DNA from: Actinoplanes campanulatus | GTDB lineage: Bacteria > Actinomycetota > Actinomycetes > Mycobacteriales > Micromonosporaceae | Assembly (NCBI RefSeq): GCF_014647795.1 | Contig: NZ_BMPW01000033.1 | Coordinates: 1-64,000 of the forward strand | Reading direction: 5' to 3' | Length of the DNA: 64,000 nucleotides | Part shown: positions 25,712 through 36,300 of the stretch, piece by piece | How the letters are laid out: each line of letters opens with the position of its first letter | Position numbering within the stretch: the stretch's first letter is position 1 | Program-made: the position numbers and the translations under genes | Notes under the pieces: model-generated | The model's database searches: none | What the model was told of the DNA's origin: nothing | The model's input: the letters and a program-made list of their open reading frames with translations, nothing else

Positions 25712-26452
25712 TCAAGACGCGATGGCCGGCCGGCGGCAGAGCGGATCGAGGGCGGCCCGCACCTCGCGGATGTCGGCGCCGACCGCGGTGGCCAGCACGC
25801 CCGGCCCGGCCAGCGGCATCACCGCCGCGTTCGGGCCGGCCACACCCGGCTCCGGGAGGCCGGAACCGGCGGCCACCAGCGTGCCCACCGCGCGGCCGCC
25901 GCCGAGCACGGCGGCGCCGTCCCAGCCCGGAGCGCCCGGACCGACCGCGAGTTCGTGCCGGTAGAGGGTGGCCCCGGCGTACCGGATAGTGGTGTCCGCC
26001 CGGACCGCGCCGGACGGCTCGTCGTGCCGCCCGCAGACCAGGTCGTCACGCCAGAGCAGCGTGCCGCCGTCGGCCACGTCGACCCGGGTCACCGCGATGT
26101 GGTCGCATCCGGCCGCCGCGATCAGCGGCTCCGGCAGCCAGCGCAGCGTGCCCCCGGCCGCGACCGTCGCGGTGACGGTCAGCCGGGACGGCGGCCCGGG
26201 CCGGCCGGGGAGGGCGAGCGAGGCCGCCACGCTGAGCATCTCCAGCACGGCGCCCGGCCCCACCTCGATGTCCAGCCGCAGGTCGTCGCCGCGCAGCGGC
26301 CCGGCCGCGCCACCGACCAGGTGCACCGTCGTGCCGCCGGCGCCTCGTGGCCCGGTGCGGCGCAGCAGCAGCGGCGACTCACCGCGCAGCACGGCGAGCC
26401 GCGTCCCGCCCCGCCCGTCCGCCTCGGCCACGACGGTCGCGCTCGCCCGCAT
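25712..26452 (-). CDS. ureD: Urease accessory protein UreD
   Basis: A 246-aa chaperone for urease nickel-site assembly, acting with UreF and UreG. The N-terminus MRASATVVAEADGRGGTRLAVLRGESPLLLRRT fits actinobacterial UreD, which decided the ATG at 26452. A GTG at 26518 would overlap the ureG stop by 8 bp and is possible. It is the last gene of the operon; order ureABCFGD is standard for actinobacteria. Confidence 0.88.
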   Translation of the reverse strand: MRASATVVAEADGRGGTRLAVLRGESPLLLRRTGPRGAGGTTVHLVGGAAGPLRGDDLRLDIEVGPGAVLEMLSVAASLALPGRPGPPSRLTVTATVAAGGTLRWLPEPLIAAAGCDHIAVTRVDVADGGTLLWRDDLVCGRHDEPSGAVRADTTIRYAGATLYRHELAVGPGAPGWDGAAVLGGGRAVGTLVAAGSGLPEPGVAGPNAAVMPLAGPGVLATAVGADIREVRAALDPLCRRPAIAS

Positions 26453-26510
26453 GAAGCGGCTCGCCCCGGGGGTTGGTAGAGGTGCCGGTCGGAGGCCCGG
26501 ATCGGCCAGG

Positions 26511-27248
26511 TCAGGCACCGGCGACGGCGGTTCGGGTCGCCACCAGGGCACGGATCCAGTCGGCCACCGGAGTGGCCCGCCGGTCCTCGGCCAGGGACAG
26601 GAAGACCGTCGGCAGGTCGTGACGCCGGGCCTTCGCGTCGCGGTCCATCACCGACAGATCCGCGCCGACCAGCGGGGCCAGATCGGTCTTGTTGATGACC
26701 AGCAGATCGGCGGTGGTGACACCGGGACCGCCCTTGCGCGGGACCTTGTCGCCGCCGGCCACGTCGACCACGAAGATCTGCTGGTCGATCAGCCCTTTGC
26801 TGAACGTCGCGGTCAGGTTGTCGCCGCCGCTCTCCACCAGTACCAGGTCCAGCGGCCCGAGCGCCGCCTCCAGGTCCTCGACCGCGTCCAGGTTGGCCGA
26901 GATGTCGTCGCGGATGGCGGTGTGCGGGCAGCAGCCGGTCTCCACGGCCCGGATCCGCTCGGCCGGGAGCACGCCGTTGCGGAGCAGGAAGTCGGCGTCC
27001 TCGGTGGTGTAGATGTCGTTGGTCACGACGGCCAGCCGCAACTCCTCGCCGAGGGCCCGGCACAGCGCCGCGACCAGGGCGGTCTTGCCCGACCCGACCG
27101 GCCCGCCGATGCCGACGCGCAGCGCACGGGCGCCGGTGTGCAGCGGCTCGTGCGGGTCCACCCCGGGCTCCGGGTGGGTGTGGGGGACCTCGTCGGGGCC
27201 GTGTTCGTGCAGGTCAGGGTGCATTTTCTCCTCCAGGTCAGGGTGCAT
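26511..27248 (-). CDS. ureG: Urease accessory GTPase UreG
   Basis: A nickel-loading GTPase, 245 aa from the first start. The P-loop [18 protein letters not shown], the [12 protein letters not shown] segment, [14 protein letters not shown] and [12 protein letters not shown] (guanine recognition) are all present. The N-terminal extension is His-rich ([20 protein letters not shown]), which can bind nickel and may partly replace the missing UreE. Two in-frame ATG codons (27248 and 27224) each have their own ribosome-binding site through a short duplication. Confidence 0.94.
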   Translation of the reverse strand: MHPDLEEKMHPDLHEHGPDEVPHTHPEPGVDPHEPLHTGARALRVGIGGPVGSGKTALVAALCRALGEELRLAVVTNDIYTTEDADFLLRNGVLPAERIRAVETGCCPHTAIRDDISANLDAVEDLEAALGPLDLVLVESGGDNLTATFSKGLIDQQIFVVDVAGGDKVPRKGGPGVTTADLLVINKTDLAPLVGADLSVMDRDAKARRHDLPTVFLSLAEDRRATPVADWIRALVATRTAVAGA

Positions 27249-27260
27249 TTTCTTCTCCGG
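27213..27260 (-). repeat. Duplicated translation start of ureG
   Basis: Read on the minus strand, two adjacent 24-bp units each contain a purine-rich ribosome-binding site (GGAGAAG, then GGAGGAG), AAA, an ATG and codons for HPDL. The result is two tandem in-frame starts 24 bp apart (ATG at 27248 and 27224), giving [17 protein letters not shown] at the protein level. Confidence 0.7.
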
Positions 27261-27261
27261 T

Positions 27262-27927
27262 TCAGGATGCGAAGAGACGCACCTCCCAGGTGGCGTGGTG
27301 CTCGGCGCCGATGTCGAGCAGGGGAGCGCCCGCGGCCGGCAGGTCGTCGACCGGGTCGCCGTGCCGTTCCGCGGCGAGCGCCGCGATCCGGTCACATTCG
27401 GGGGCGAGCCGCGCCAGAAGCGCGTGTACCGCGTACGGATCAAGACCGAGAAGCCGGACCGCCGCGCTGGCCGAGCCGGTGATCGTGCCGTGCGCCGCCG
27501 CGACCGCCGCCTCGACGGGCGTCAGCCCGGCAGCCGAGGCCAGGGCGCCGAGCGCGACCGGCTGATGGGGTTCCCGCGACGGCAGCGAGGCCAGCCGCCA
27601 CATCGCCCGCCCGGCCCGGAGCAGCGCACGCCCCTGCGCCCGGGAAGCCTTACGCAGCGCGGGCGAGGGAGTCCGGGCATCAAGCCCGGCGTCCAGTTCG
27701 GCGGCCCGCCCGACGTCCCCGCAGGCCGCCGCCGCGAACGCCGCCGACACGAGCCCACCGGTGGCGAGCCTCCCGCGCAGAAACCCGTCGAGCTCCCGGA
27801 TGTCACGCACTCGCCCGGCGGCGATCTGCGGCTCCAGCCCGCCGGAGTGCGCGTGCCCACCGGAGGGCAGCCGCCCATCCGCAAGCAGCAACAACGTGGC
27901 CAGACTCATACCGCGAGCCCGCCCCAC
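27262..27927 (-). CDS. ureF: Urease accessory protein UreF
   Basis: A 221-aa helical protein that acts as GTPase-regulating partner of UreG in the urease activation complex. [21 protein letters not shown] is the family signature. GTG 27927 follows AGGTGGG with 6-nt spacing; ATG 27909 is an alternative. It lies between ureC (28 bp before) and ureG (13 bp after). Confidence 0.92.
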   Translation of the reverse strand: MGRARGMSLATLLLLADGRLPSGGHAHSGGLEPQIAAGRVRDIRELDGFLRGRLATGGLVSAAFAAAACGDVGRAAELDAGLDARTPSPALRKASRAQGRALLRAGRAMWRLASLPSREPHQPVALGALASAAGLTPVEAAVAAAHGTITGSASAAVRLLGLDPYAVHALLARLAPECDRIAALAAERHGDPVDDLPAAGAPLLDIGAEHHATWEVRLFAS

Positions 27928-27955
27928 AACCGACCCACCTGGCGTGGCCCCGCCA

Positions 27956-29674
27956 TCAGAAAAGGAAGTAGCGCTGGGCCATGGGCAGCTCGGCGACGGG
28001 ATCCGGCTCGATGACGGCGCCGTCGATGCGTACCTCGAAGGTGTCCGCCGAAACCTCGATCCGCGGCATCGCGTCGTTGAGCGGCATGTCCGCCTTGCCC
28101 ACCGACCGGGTGTCGGCGACCGGCACCAGCGCCCGTTTGACGCCGATCCGGTCGGTCAGCAACGCGTCGATGGCGGCCGGGGCGACGAACGCCAGGGACG
28201 TCTGGGCCGGGACCACGCCGTACGCGCCGAACATCGGCCGGGGCAGCATCGGCTGCGGGGTCGGGATGGAGGCGTTCGCGTCACCCATCTGGGCGTACGC
28301 GATCATGCCGCCCTTGAGGACGAGCGCCGGCCGGACCCCGAAGAATGCCGGATCCCAGAGGACGAGATCGGCCAGTTTGCCCGGCTCGACCGAGCCGATC
28401 TGCGCGGCCATGCCGTGCGCCACCGCCGGACAGATCGTATATTTCGCGACATAGCGTTTCGCGCGGTGGTTGTCCGCGGCCCCATCGCCCGGCAGGGCTC
28501 CGGTGCGCGCCTTCATCACGTGCGCGGTCTGCCAGGTACGCGTGACGACCTCCCCCACCCGCCCCATGGCCTGCGAGTCCGACCCGATCATCGAGATCGC
28601 CCCGAGATCGTGCAGGTGGTCCTCGGCGGCCATGGTGGACGGCCGGATCCGGCTCTCGGCGAAGGCCAGATCCTCCGGTACGGCCGAGTTGAGGTGGTGG
28701 CAGACCATCAGCATGTCGAGGTGCTCGCTGAGGGTGTTGCGGGTGTACGGCCGGGTCGGGTTGGTCGACGACGGCAGCACGTTGGGGTGCGACGCGACCG
28801 TGATGATGTCCGGCGCGTGCCCGCCGCCCGCGCCCTCGGTGTGATAGGCGTGGATGGACCGCCCGGCGATGGCCCGCAGCGTCTCCTCGACGAAGCCGGC
28901 CTCGTTCAGCGTGTCGGTGTGGATCGCCACCTGGACGCCGGACGCGTCGGCCACCCCCAGGCAGGCGTCGATCGCGGCCGGGGTGGTGCCCCAGTCCTCG
29001 TGGAGTTTGAAGCCGCCGGCCCCGCCGCGCAGCTGTTCCCACATCGACTCGGTGGACGTCGTGTTGCCCTTGCCGAGCAGCAGCACGTTGACCGGCCAGG
29101 CGTCGAGGGACTCCAGCATCCGGGCGAGGTACCAGGCGTTCGGGGTGACCGTGGTGGCCTTGGTGCCCTCGGCCGGGCCGGTGCCACCGCCGATGATCGT
29201 GGTGATGCCGGACGCCAGCGCGGTGTCCAGGATCGTCGGGCTGATCAGGTGTACGTGGCTGTCGATCGCCCCGGCCGTGAGGATCTTGCCGTTCCCGGCG
29301 ATGATCTCGGTGCCCGCGCCGATGACCAGGCCGGGGTGCACGCCGTCCATGGTGTCCGGGTTGCCGGCCTTGCCGATGGCGACGATCCGGCCGTCGCGGA
29401 TGCCGACGTCGGCCTTGACGATGCCCCAGTGGTCGAGCACCACGACGCCGGTGATGACGGTGTCCGGGGTGCCCTCGGCGCGGGTGGCGCGGGACTGGCC
29501 CATCGACTCGCGGATCACCTTGCCGCCGCCGAAGACGACCTCGTCGCCGGGCCGGGGCCCGGCGCTGCGGTCCTCCTCGATCTCGATCAGCAGGTTGGTG
29601 TCGGCGAGCCGGATCCGGTCGCCGGAGGTGGGTCCGTACAGGGCGGCGTAGCGGCCGCGCTCCAGAAAGCTCAC
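27956..29674 (-). CDS. ureC: Urease subunit alpha
   Basis: The catalytic subunit, 572 aa, hydrolysing urea to ammonia and carbamate. Nickel ligands and active-site features are visible: HVHLISP, the carbamylated Lys segment [25 protein letters not shown], and the flap signature [22 protein letters not shown]. All are intact, so the enzyme should be active. Its ATG overlaps the ureB stop by 4 bp. Confidence 0.97.
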   Translation of the reverse strand: MSFLERGRYAALYGPTSGDRIRLADTNLLIEIEEDRSAGPRPGDEVVFGGGKVIRESMGQSRATRAEGTPDTVITGVVVLDHWGIVKADVGIRDGRIVAIGKAGNPDTMDGVHPGLVIGAGTEIIAGNGKILTAGAIDSHVHLISPTILDTALASGITTIIGGGTGPAEGTKATTVTPNAWYLARMLESLDAWPVNVLLLGKGNTTSTESMWEQLRGGAGGFKLHEDWGTTPAAIDACLGVADASGVQVAIHTDTLNEAGFVEETLRAIAGRSIHAYHTEGAGGGHAPDIITVASHPNVLPSSTNPTRPYTRNTLSEHLDMLMVCHHLNSAVPEDLAFAESRIRPSTMAAEDHLHDLGAISMIGSDSQAMGRVGEVVTRTWQTAHVMKARTGALPGDGAADNHRAKRYVAKYTICPAVAHGMAAQIGSVEPGKLADLVLWDPAFFGVRPALVLKGGMIAYAQMGDANASIPTPQPMLPRPMFGAYGVVPAQTSLAFVAPAAIDALLTDRIGVKRALVPVADTRSVGKADMPLNDAMPRIEVSADTFEVRIDGAVIEPDPVAELPMAQRYFLF

Positions 29675-30078
29675 CGCGGGCTCCCGTTGTGCTCGCCGTC
29701 GCCTTCGTCCTCGTCGAGGGAACCGGCCGGCTCGATGTCGGTGGGGTCGGTCTCGGGAGCGGCCGGCGGCTGGTCGAGCGGTCCGCCGGCGAGGCCGCGC
29801 AGGCCGGGCACGACCCGCTCGCCGGCCAGCGCCACCAGGGTCACGTCGCGGGGGATGCCGGGCTCGAACCGGACCGAGGTGCCGGCCGGGATGGCCAGCC
29901 GGTGCCCCCAGGCGGCGGCGCGGTCGAACTCCAGGGCAGCGTTGGACTCGGCGAAGTGGTAGTGCGAGCCGACCTGGACGGGCCGGTCGCCGGTGTTGCG
30001 GACGGTCAGGGCCACGGTGGGACGGCCGGCGTTGATCTCGATGTCGCCCTCGCCGTACAGGACCTCGCCGGGGATCAC
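29671..30078 (-). CDS. ureB: Urease subunit beta
   Basis: A 135-aa structural subunit. [40 protein letters not shown] and [17 protein letters not shown] are typical. The C-terminal extension of about 35 acidic and Pro-rich residues goes beyond the usual length of about 100. It overlaps ureA and ureC by 4 bp at either end, so the three structural genes are coupled. Confidence 0.95.
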   Translation of the reverse strand: MIPGEVLYGEGDIEINAGRPTVALTVRNTGDRPVQVGSHYHFAESNAALEFDRAAAWGHRLAIPAGTSVRFEPGIPRDVTLVALAGERVVPGLRGLAGGPLDQPPAAPETDPTDIEPAGSLDEDEGDGEHNGSPR

Positions 30079-30377
30079 GAGATCGGCCCGTGCACGGTGA
30101 CGAGCTTGGTGCCGTCCGGGAAGGTGGCCTCGACCTGCACCTCGGCCAGCATCTCGGGCACCCCGTCGAGGACGTCGTCGCGGGTGAGCACGCGGCGCCC
30201 GGAGTCCATCAGCTCGGCGACGGTCCGCCCGTCCCGGGCGCCTTCCAGCAGGAACGCGGTGATGACGGCCGTGGCCTCCGGATAGTTGAGCCGCAGGCCC
30301 CGCTCGCGGCGGCGCCGGGCGACATCGGCCGCGACGTGGATGAGCAGGCGTTCCTGCTCGTGCTGGCTGAGGAACAA
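30075..30377 (-). CDS. ureA: Urease subunit gamma (TTG start)
   Basis: A 100-aa subunit with the family sequence [34 protein letters not shown]. The frame is open upstream to 30449, but those residues are not family-like. A TTG at 30377 is placed 6 nt after a perfect AGGAGG (30384-30389) and gives exactly the standard length, so TTG is taken as the start. It is the first gene of the urease operon, with the promoter likely in 30378-30456. Confidence 0.93.
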   Translation of the reverse strand: MFLSQHEQERLLIHVAADVARRRRERGLRLNYPEATAVITAFLLEGARDGRTVAELMDSGRRVLTRDDVLDGVPEMLAEVQVEATFPDGTKLVTVHGPIS

Positions 30378-30456
30378 AGGGAACCTCCTGTTAGCGCTCC
30401 GGAATGCTCGCAGGCGGAAGTTTCGGACGTGTGAACCTATGAGGATCAAAACACGG

Positions 30457-30499
30457 AACGGCCACGCCTTCCGTGCTTCCGCACGGTGGCGTGGCCGTT
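30457..30499 (-). terminator. Terminator of the first acyltransferase gene
   Basis: A long stepped hairpin. Outer stem AACGGCCACGCC / GGCGTGGCCGTT (12 bp), inner stem CCGTGC / GCACGG around TTCC. On the minus strand it is followed by a TTTT run, just after the acyltransferase stop and before the urease operon. Confidence 0.85.
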
Positions 30500-30516
30500 G
30501 GAGTTCGTTTACCGGA

Positions 30517-32640
30517 CTACTTCGGCAGGCGTGCTCCGAGCAGCGGGGCCAGCATGGCGGAGTACCGGGTGGTGATGTGGTCGTCGTCGCGCCACACCAG
30601 GAGGTTGCCGACCACGTTGGGGCAGTCCTCGGCGGTGCAGAACCAGGCGGTCGGGTCGATCACCTGGACGCCGTTGGCCTTCGCGGCCTGGTCGACCAGC
30701 TGCTGCCGGGCGGGGATCTGGACCGCGTCGCCGGCCGAGGCGGCGCACCGGGAGATGTTGCGGGAGTGCTCGGCGAGGCACTCCGGCGCGTTGTGCCCGG
30801 GCCACGGGGTGTCCCGGATCTGCACCAGCTTCGTCCTCGGCGCCTTGATCGTACGGAAGGTGGCCGCCCACCCGTCCGCCCAGCGCTGGTCGGCGCCGGA
30901 CGTCACCCGCTGGCCGCTCTCGTCCAGCAGCGGGTTGCCGTCGTTGCCGCTCGACGAGATCAGCACGAGGTACGGCCGGGTCTTCTTGATCTCGGCTAGC
31001 GCCTGGTCGCGCCAGACCGGGCACTCGGTGTAGGTGCGCTTGAGGGCGGTGCTGAAGGTGTGGACCGAGGCGGCGTGGCAGGCGCTCTTGGTGCGGACCA
31101 GCAGCTTCCAGCCGCGCTCCTTCGCGATCGCGTCGACGGCCGGGAACCAGTGCGCGGCGTGCGAGTCGCCGAGCAGGTAGACGGTCCGTTTGCCGGCCGG
31201 GTCGCCGAACACGCAGGGCCCCGGCACCTTGGTCTCCAGGTATTCCAGGTGGCAGTTGGTGCTGTAGTAGGTCGGCTTGTCCTTGCGCGCGTTCTGCACC
31301 CGCGGGGTGGTGTTGGCCGGCAGCTTCCCGGTGTCCACCGACGCCTCGATGATCCGGCGCAGTTCGCTCTCCGGGTCGGCGGCGGCCGCCACGACCTGGG
31401 TGGTGTCGATCGCCGGGTCGCCCTTGGCCAGCTGCGGCGGCTTCATGGCGCCGGCCTGGGCGACCAGGGCGGCCAGCGAGGACAGGGCCAGGCCGACGGC
31501 GAGGCCGCGGCGGGACCGGGCCTTCACCCAGGACTGGTTCCGGGCCGGGTTCTCCACCAGGTGGTAGGAGCCGATGGCCAGCACCAGGGAACCGGCCGAC
31601 AGGCCGAGGTTGAGCGGGATGTTCGGTTCGACGTCCAGCATGTGCGGGACGATCATCAGGACCGGCCAGTGCCAGAGGTACCAGCTGTAGGAGTATCTGC
31701 CGATCTGCTGGAACGGCCAGGTGCCGAGCAGGGCCACGGCGCCGCCGCGGGGCGCCGCGCAGCCACCGGCGATGATCGCCGCGGCGCCGAGCACCGGCAG
31801 GGCGGCGGCCGAGCCGGGGAACGGGGTCTCGTCGTCGTAGAGGAACGCCGACACCAGCACGGCGGCCAGTCCGGCCCAGGTCAGGGCGGCGGCCAGGGCG
31901 CGGGGGAGCCCGGCGAGCCGGGCCGCGCCGACCGCGATCAGCGCGCCCACGGCCAGTTCCCAGGCGCGGGTGTGCGCTCCGAAGTAGGCCCACGGGGCGG
32001 ACGACGCGGTCTGCGTGATGCTCACCGTGAGTGAGGCGGCGACCACCAGGACGAGCGTGACGATCACCGGGGTACGCCGTTTGCCCCACGCCAGCGCGAA
32101 GATCAGCAGGAGCAGCGGCCAGACCAGGTAGAACTGCTCCTCGACCGCCAGCGACCAGAAGTGCTGGAGCGGGGAGGGCTCGGCGTCGGCGTTGAGGTAC
32201 TGCACGCCCTCGTTCGCGAGCCGCCAGTTGATCCCGTAGAAGGTCGCGTAGATCGCGTCGGCGGCGATCGACTTGAACCGGGTGGCCGGCATCCACAGCC
32301 AGCTCGCCGTCACGGTGACGAGCAGCACCACTGTGGAGGCGGGCAGCAGCCGGGTGGCGCGCCGGGCGTAGAAGGTGGCCAGCGAGATCCGGCCGGTCCG
32401 GGTCAGCTCCTTGAGCAGCAGCGTGGTGATCAGGAAGCCGGAGATCACGAAGAACACGTCGACGCCGACGTAGCCGCCGGCCAGGCCGGAGAGCCCCGCG
32501 TGCGACAGGACGACCAGGGTGACCGCGATCGCTCGCATTCCCTCGATATCCGGTCGGAATCCTGGGTGAGAGCGAGCGGGTGCCCCCGGAGAGGATTCCG
32601 GGCGGGCACTCTGGAGTTGTGTGTCGTACGAAACCGACAT
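30517..32640 (-). CDS. Cell-envelope O-acyltransferase (AT3 plus SGNH), paralog 1
   Basis: A 707-aa protein of the OatA/OafA type. Residues about 30-400 form the acyltransferase 3 membrane domain with about ten helices. [21 protein letters not shown] contains the conserved R-H pair, followed by FFVISGFLI and [15 protein letters not shown]. Residues 450-707 form an outer SGNH domain with GDSHAAHW at 491-498 and DDDHIT near the end. Members O-acetylate peptidoglycan, polysaccharides or antibiotics; the substrate here is unknown. A paralog (37975-40107) shares long near-identical DNA blocks. Confidence 0.9.
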   Translation of the reverse strand: MSVSYDTQLQSARPESSPGAPARSHPGFRPDIEGMRAIAVTLVVLSHAGLSGLAGGYVGVDVFFVISGFLITTLLLKELTRTGRISLATFYARRATRLLPASTVVLLVTVTASWLWMPATRFKSIAADAIYATFYGINWRLANEGVQYLNADAEPSPLQHFWSLAVEEQFYLVWPLLLLIFALAWGKRRTPVIVTLVLVVAASLTVSITQTASSAPWAYFGAHTRAWELAVGALIAVGAARLAGLPRALAAALTWAGLAAVLVSAFLYDDETPFPGSAAALPVLGAAAIIAGGCAAPRGGAVALLGTWPFQQIGRYSYSWYLWHWPVLMIVPHMLDVEPNIPLNLGLSAGSLVLAIGSYHLVENPARNQSWVKARSRRGLAVGLALSSLAALVAQAGAMKPPQLAKGDPAIDTTQVVAAAADPESELRRIIEASVDTGKLPANTTPRVQNARKDKPTYYSTNCHLEYLETKVPGPCVFGDPAGKRTVYLLGDSHAAHWFPAVDAIAKERGWKLLVRTKSACHAASVHTFSTALKRTYTECPVWRDQALAEIKKTRPYLVLISSSGNDGNPLLDESGQRVTSGADQRWADGWAATFRTIKAPRTKLVQIRDTPWPGHNAPECLAEHSRNISRCAASAGDAVQIPARQQLVDQAAKANGVQVIDPTAWFCTAEDCPNVVGNLLVWRDDDHITTRYSAMLAPLLGARLPK

Positions 32641-32758
32641 GTCCTACCTAAGCCTGCTGAAGGGCGACGGCACCCGCCGGGTAATCGGTCGCCGATCGTA
32701 CCCGTGATGCCATAGGTGATCCACAGCCGGTTCATCACGCTTTCATGGCGAGGAAACC

Positions 32759-33328
32759 TCACACGCGCGCGGCGACCCCGTCGATCAACAGGTCCACGGC
32801 CAGCGCGAACCCGGTGTCGTCCGCCTCGCCGACCCCGATGAGCCGGCCCATGGTGCCGTTGACCTCGGTGTGCAGGAGCCCGCCGACGAGCACCGCGAGC
32901 ACCGCGCCGGTCCGCTCGACCTCACTCTCCAGGAGTCCCGCGGTGCGCAGGACGGCGCAGAGGGAACGCCACATCGGGCCGTCGCTCCGGATGAAGTCGT
33001 CGGAGGCGAAGGCGTGCCGGATCAGGTTGCGGTGGGCCAGGCTGAGCGACCGGAATTCGTACGCCAGGCGGCGCAACTGCTCCTGCCAGGTGCCCTCGGC
33101 CACCATGATGTGCCGGGCCCCATCGGTCACCAGGCGGGTCACGCCGTCCAGAAGGGCGGCCTTGTTGTCCACGTGGTGGTAGAGCGACATCGGATTGACG
33201 CCCAGGTCAGCCGCCAATCGGCGCATGCTCAGCGCCGCCACGCCCTCGGCGTCGATGATTCTGAGCGCGCTCAGGAGGATCCCGTCCTTCGTTAGACGTT
33301 GATCACCCTGCCTTCCGTTTCCAGCCAT
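32759..33328 (-). CDS. TetR family regulator divergent from the P450 gene
   Basis: A 189-aa regulator with helix-turn-helix AALSMRRLAADLGVNPMSLYHHVDNKAALLDGV and a C-terminal domain like that of tetracycline repressors. The ATG at 33328 sits inside the first of two tandem palindromes, so the protein probably represses its own gene and the divergent P450 gene. The frame is open far upstream across the P450 gene, but that is an antisense artefact. A comparable TetR protein, BM3R1, controls the CYP102A1 gene of Bacillus megaterium. Confidence 0.88.
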   Translation of the reverse strand: MAGNGRQGDQRLTKDGILLSALRIIDAEGVAALSMRRLAADLGVNPMSLYHHVDNKAALLDGVTRLVTDGARHIMVAEGTWQEQLRRLAYEFRSLSLAHRNLIRHAFASDDFIRSDGPMWRSLCAVLRTAGLLESEVERTGAVLAVLVGGLLHTEVNGTMGRLIGVGEADDTGFALAVDLLIDGVAARV

Positions 33329-33359
33329 ACGCCGTATGGTAGCGCCATACACCGTATGG
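33325..33359. promoter_or_regulatory. Tandem palindromic operator between tetR and the P450 gene
   Basis: Two copies of CCATACnCCGTATGG (33325-33339 and 33345-33359), each a perfect 6-3-6 inverted repeat, are 20 bp apart centre to centre, i.e. on the same face of the helix at about two turns. The first contains the tetR start codon; the second ends 17 bp before the P450 start. This is a clear candidate site for the divergent TetR protein. Confidence 0.8.
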
Positions 33360-33376
33360 CTGAGGAGGATCCCCCT

Positions 33377-36300
33377 GTGACCGCCCCGATTCCCACCCCG
33401 CGCGGACTGCCGATCGTCGGCAATGGACTGCAGGTTCCGGTGGAGGGCACACACCGGTTCTTCGCCGACCTGGCCGCACAGCACCCCGGCGGCCTCTTCA
33501 AGCTCAACCTGGCCGGCCGGCACGTCGTCTTCGTCTACGACCCCGACCTGGTCGCCGAGGTCTGCGACGAGAGCCGCTTCTACAAGCCGATCGACCCGCC
33601 GCTCGCGCACGTCCGCGACTTCGCGGGTGACGGCCTGTTCACCGCCCGTGAGGGTGAGGAGGTGTGGGGCCAGGCGCACCGCATCCTGCTGCCCGCGTTC
33701 AGTCAGCGGTCCATGAAGGCGTACTTCCCGCAGATGCTGGAGATCGCCGAGAACCTGATGACCGCCTGGGCCGGCCGCACCGAGGTCGACGTCACCGACG
33801 ACATGACCCGGCTCGCTCTCGACACCATCACGCTCGCCGGGTTCGGGCAGCGGTTCCGCTCCTTCGAGCAGCCGGAGCTGCACCCGTTCCTGCAGGCCAT
33901 GGGCAGCGCGCTGACCGAGGCGATGAACCGGACCCGCCAGCTCCCGATGGTCACCGGCCTGAAGAAGAAGGCCGACGCGGCCTATCGTGCCGACATCGCG
34001 ATCATGCAGGAGACGGTCGACGAGGTGGTCCGGGTCCGGCGGGCCTCCGGTCTCTCCGACACCCGCGACCTGCTCGGCCTGATGCTCGAGGCGTCCGACC
34101 CGGTCACCGGTGGGCGGCTGTCCGACGAGAACATCCGCAACCAGGTGCTCACCTTCCTGATCGCCGGGCACGAGACCACCAGCGGCACCCTCTCCTTCGC
34201 GCTGCACCACCTGATGCGCAACCCGCACGTGCTGGCACAGGCCTACGCCGAGGTCGACCGGATCCTGCCCGGCGACACCGTGCCCACCTACGAGCTGATC
34301 ATGAAGCTCGACGTGATCCCGCGGATCCTCGACGAGACGCTGCGCCTCCACTCGCCGATCACCGCGATCGGCCTCGCCGCCCGGGAGACGACCACGCTGG
34401 GCGGGCGCTACGCCATCGAGGCGAACCAGAAGATCGCGGTGGTGCTCAAGCCGCTGCACACCAACCCGGCGGCCTGGACCGACCCGGAGACCTTCGACAT
34501 CGACCGGTGGCTGCCGGAGCGGAAGGCGTCGCACCACCCGCACGCGTACAAGCCGTTCGGCAACGGCGAGCGGGCCTGCATCGGCCGCCAGTTCGCCCTC
34601 ACCGAGGCCCGGCTCGCGCTCGCCATGATCCTGCAGCGGTTCGCGCTCTCCGACCCGCAGGGCCACGAGCTGACCATCAAGCAGACCCTCACCATCAAGC
34701 CCGAGGACTTCCGGCTCCGGCTGCGCCTTCGCCACGAGCACGAGCGCATCGCCACCTCCGCGCCGTCGGCCGCCGCCGTCACCGACGAGGTCGAGGTTCA
34801 GGCCTCGGGGGTACGGATGAGCGTCGCCTACGGGTCCAACCTGGGCACCTCCGAGGACCTCGCCCAGCAGGTCGCCGACCGGGCCCGGCGCTCCGGGTTC
34901 GAGGTGACCGTGCAGACCCTCGACGAACTGGCCGCCGACCTTCCCACCGAAGGACTGCTGACCGTCGTCACGTCCAGCTACAACGGCAAGGCGCCGGACA
35001 ACGCGCAGGCCTTCGACGACCTCGACATCCCGGCCGGGGCGCTCGACGGCGTCAGGTTCGCGGTCCTCGGTAACGGCAACACGCAATGGGCCACCTATCA
35101 GGCGTACCCGAAGCGGGTTTTCGAGAAGCTCGCGGCGGCAGGCGCGGAACCGGTCGTCGAACGCGGTGAGACCGACGCCTCCGGCGACTTCGACGGCATG
35201 GCCACCACCTGGCTGGAGGGGCTGTGGACGGCGCTCGCCGCCGCCTACGGGACCGCGACGGCCGCCACCACCGGGCCGCGCTACTCGGTCGAGGTGCTCG
35301 GCGAGGACCAGATCCGGCCCGCCGTGGTCTCCGGGCAGGCCCACCCGGTCATGATCATGTCGGTGGAGGAGCTGGTCGGCGACCCCACCGGGCTGTGGGA
35401 CTTCACCCGGGAGGCGCCCCGGCCGGGCGTCAAGGCGATCACCGTCCAGCTGCCGGAAGGGGTCGAGTACACCGCCGGCGACCACCTGGCCGTCTACGCC
35501 AAGAACGACCCGGAACTCGTCGACTGGGCCCTGCACACGCTCCGGGTGTCCCGCGACCTGGTGATCCGACTCGGTCAGGACGGCGAGCGGCCCAGCGGAC
35601 TGCCGATCGGGATCCCGGTCACCGCCGGTCTGCTGCTCACCGACTTCGTCGAACTCCAGGAGCCGGCCACCCGCGGTCAGATCGGGGTCCTCGCCGAGCA
35701 CACCCAGTGCCCGTGGACCACCCGGCAGCTGGCCGTCTGGACCGCCGACACCCCCGAGGCGCGCCAGGCGTACACCGACGAGATCCTCGCGAAGCGGGTC
35801 TCGGTGCTCTCCCTGCTGGAGCGGTTCCCCGCGGTCGAGCTGCCGTTCGGGGTGTTCCTCGAGCTCGTCGGCACGATCCGGCCGCGGTTCTACTCCATCT
35901 CGTCGTCGCCCGCCGTCGACCCGTCACTCGTGACGATCACGGTCGGCCTGGTGGACGGCCCGTCCCGCACCGGCAACGGCCGGTACCGGGGCATGTGCTC
36001 CCAGTACCTGGCCCGCCTGTCGCCCGGTGACGTCTTCTACGGCCACGTCCGGGTGCCGGCGCCGCCGTTCCGGCTGCCCGCCGACCCGGCCACGCCGATG
36101 ATCCTGATCGGTCCGGGCACCGGCTTCGCCCCGCTGCGCGGCTTCCTCCAGGAGCGGGCGCTGCTGCCCGATCGCGGACCCGCCAAGCTGTTCTACGGCT
36201 GCCGGCACCCCGAGCACGACTGGCTGTACCGCGAGGAGATGGAGCGGTGGGCCGCCGACGGGGTGGCCGACCTGCACCTGGCCTTCTCGGCGGTGCCGGA

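Noticed and set aside
33299-35701. TetR frame open far upstream, giving a 980-aa protein
   Set aside because: The upstream part is antisense to the P450 gene. The TetR N-terminus, its ATG and the palindromes fix the start at 33328.
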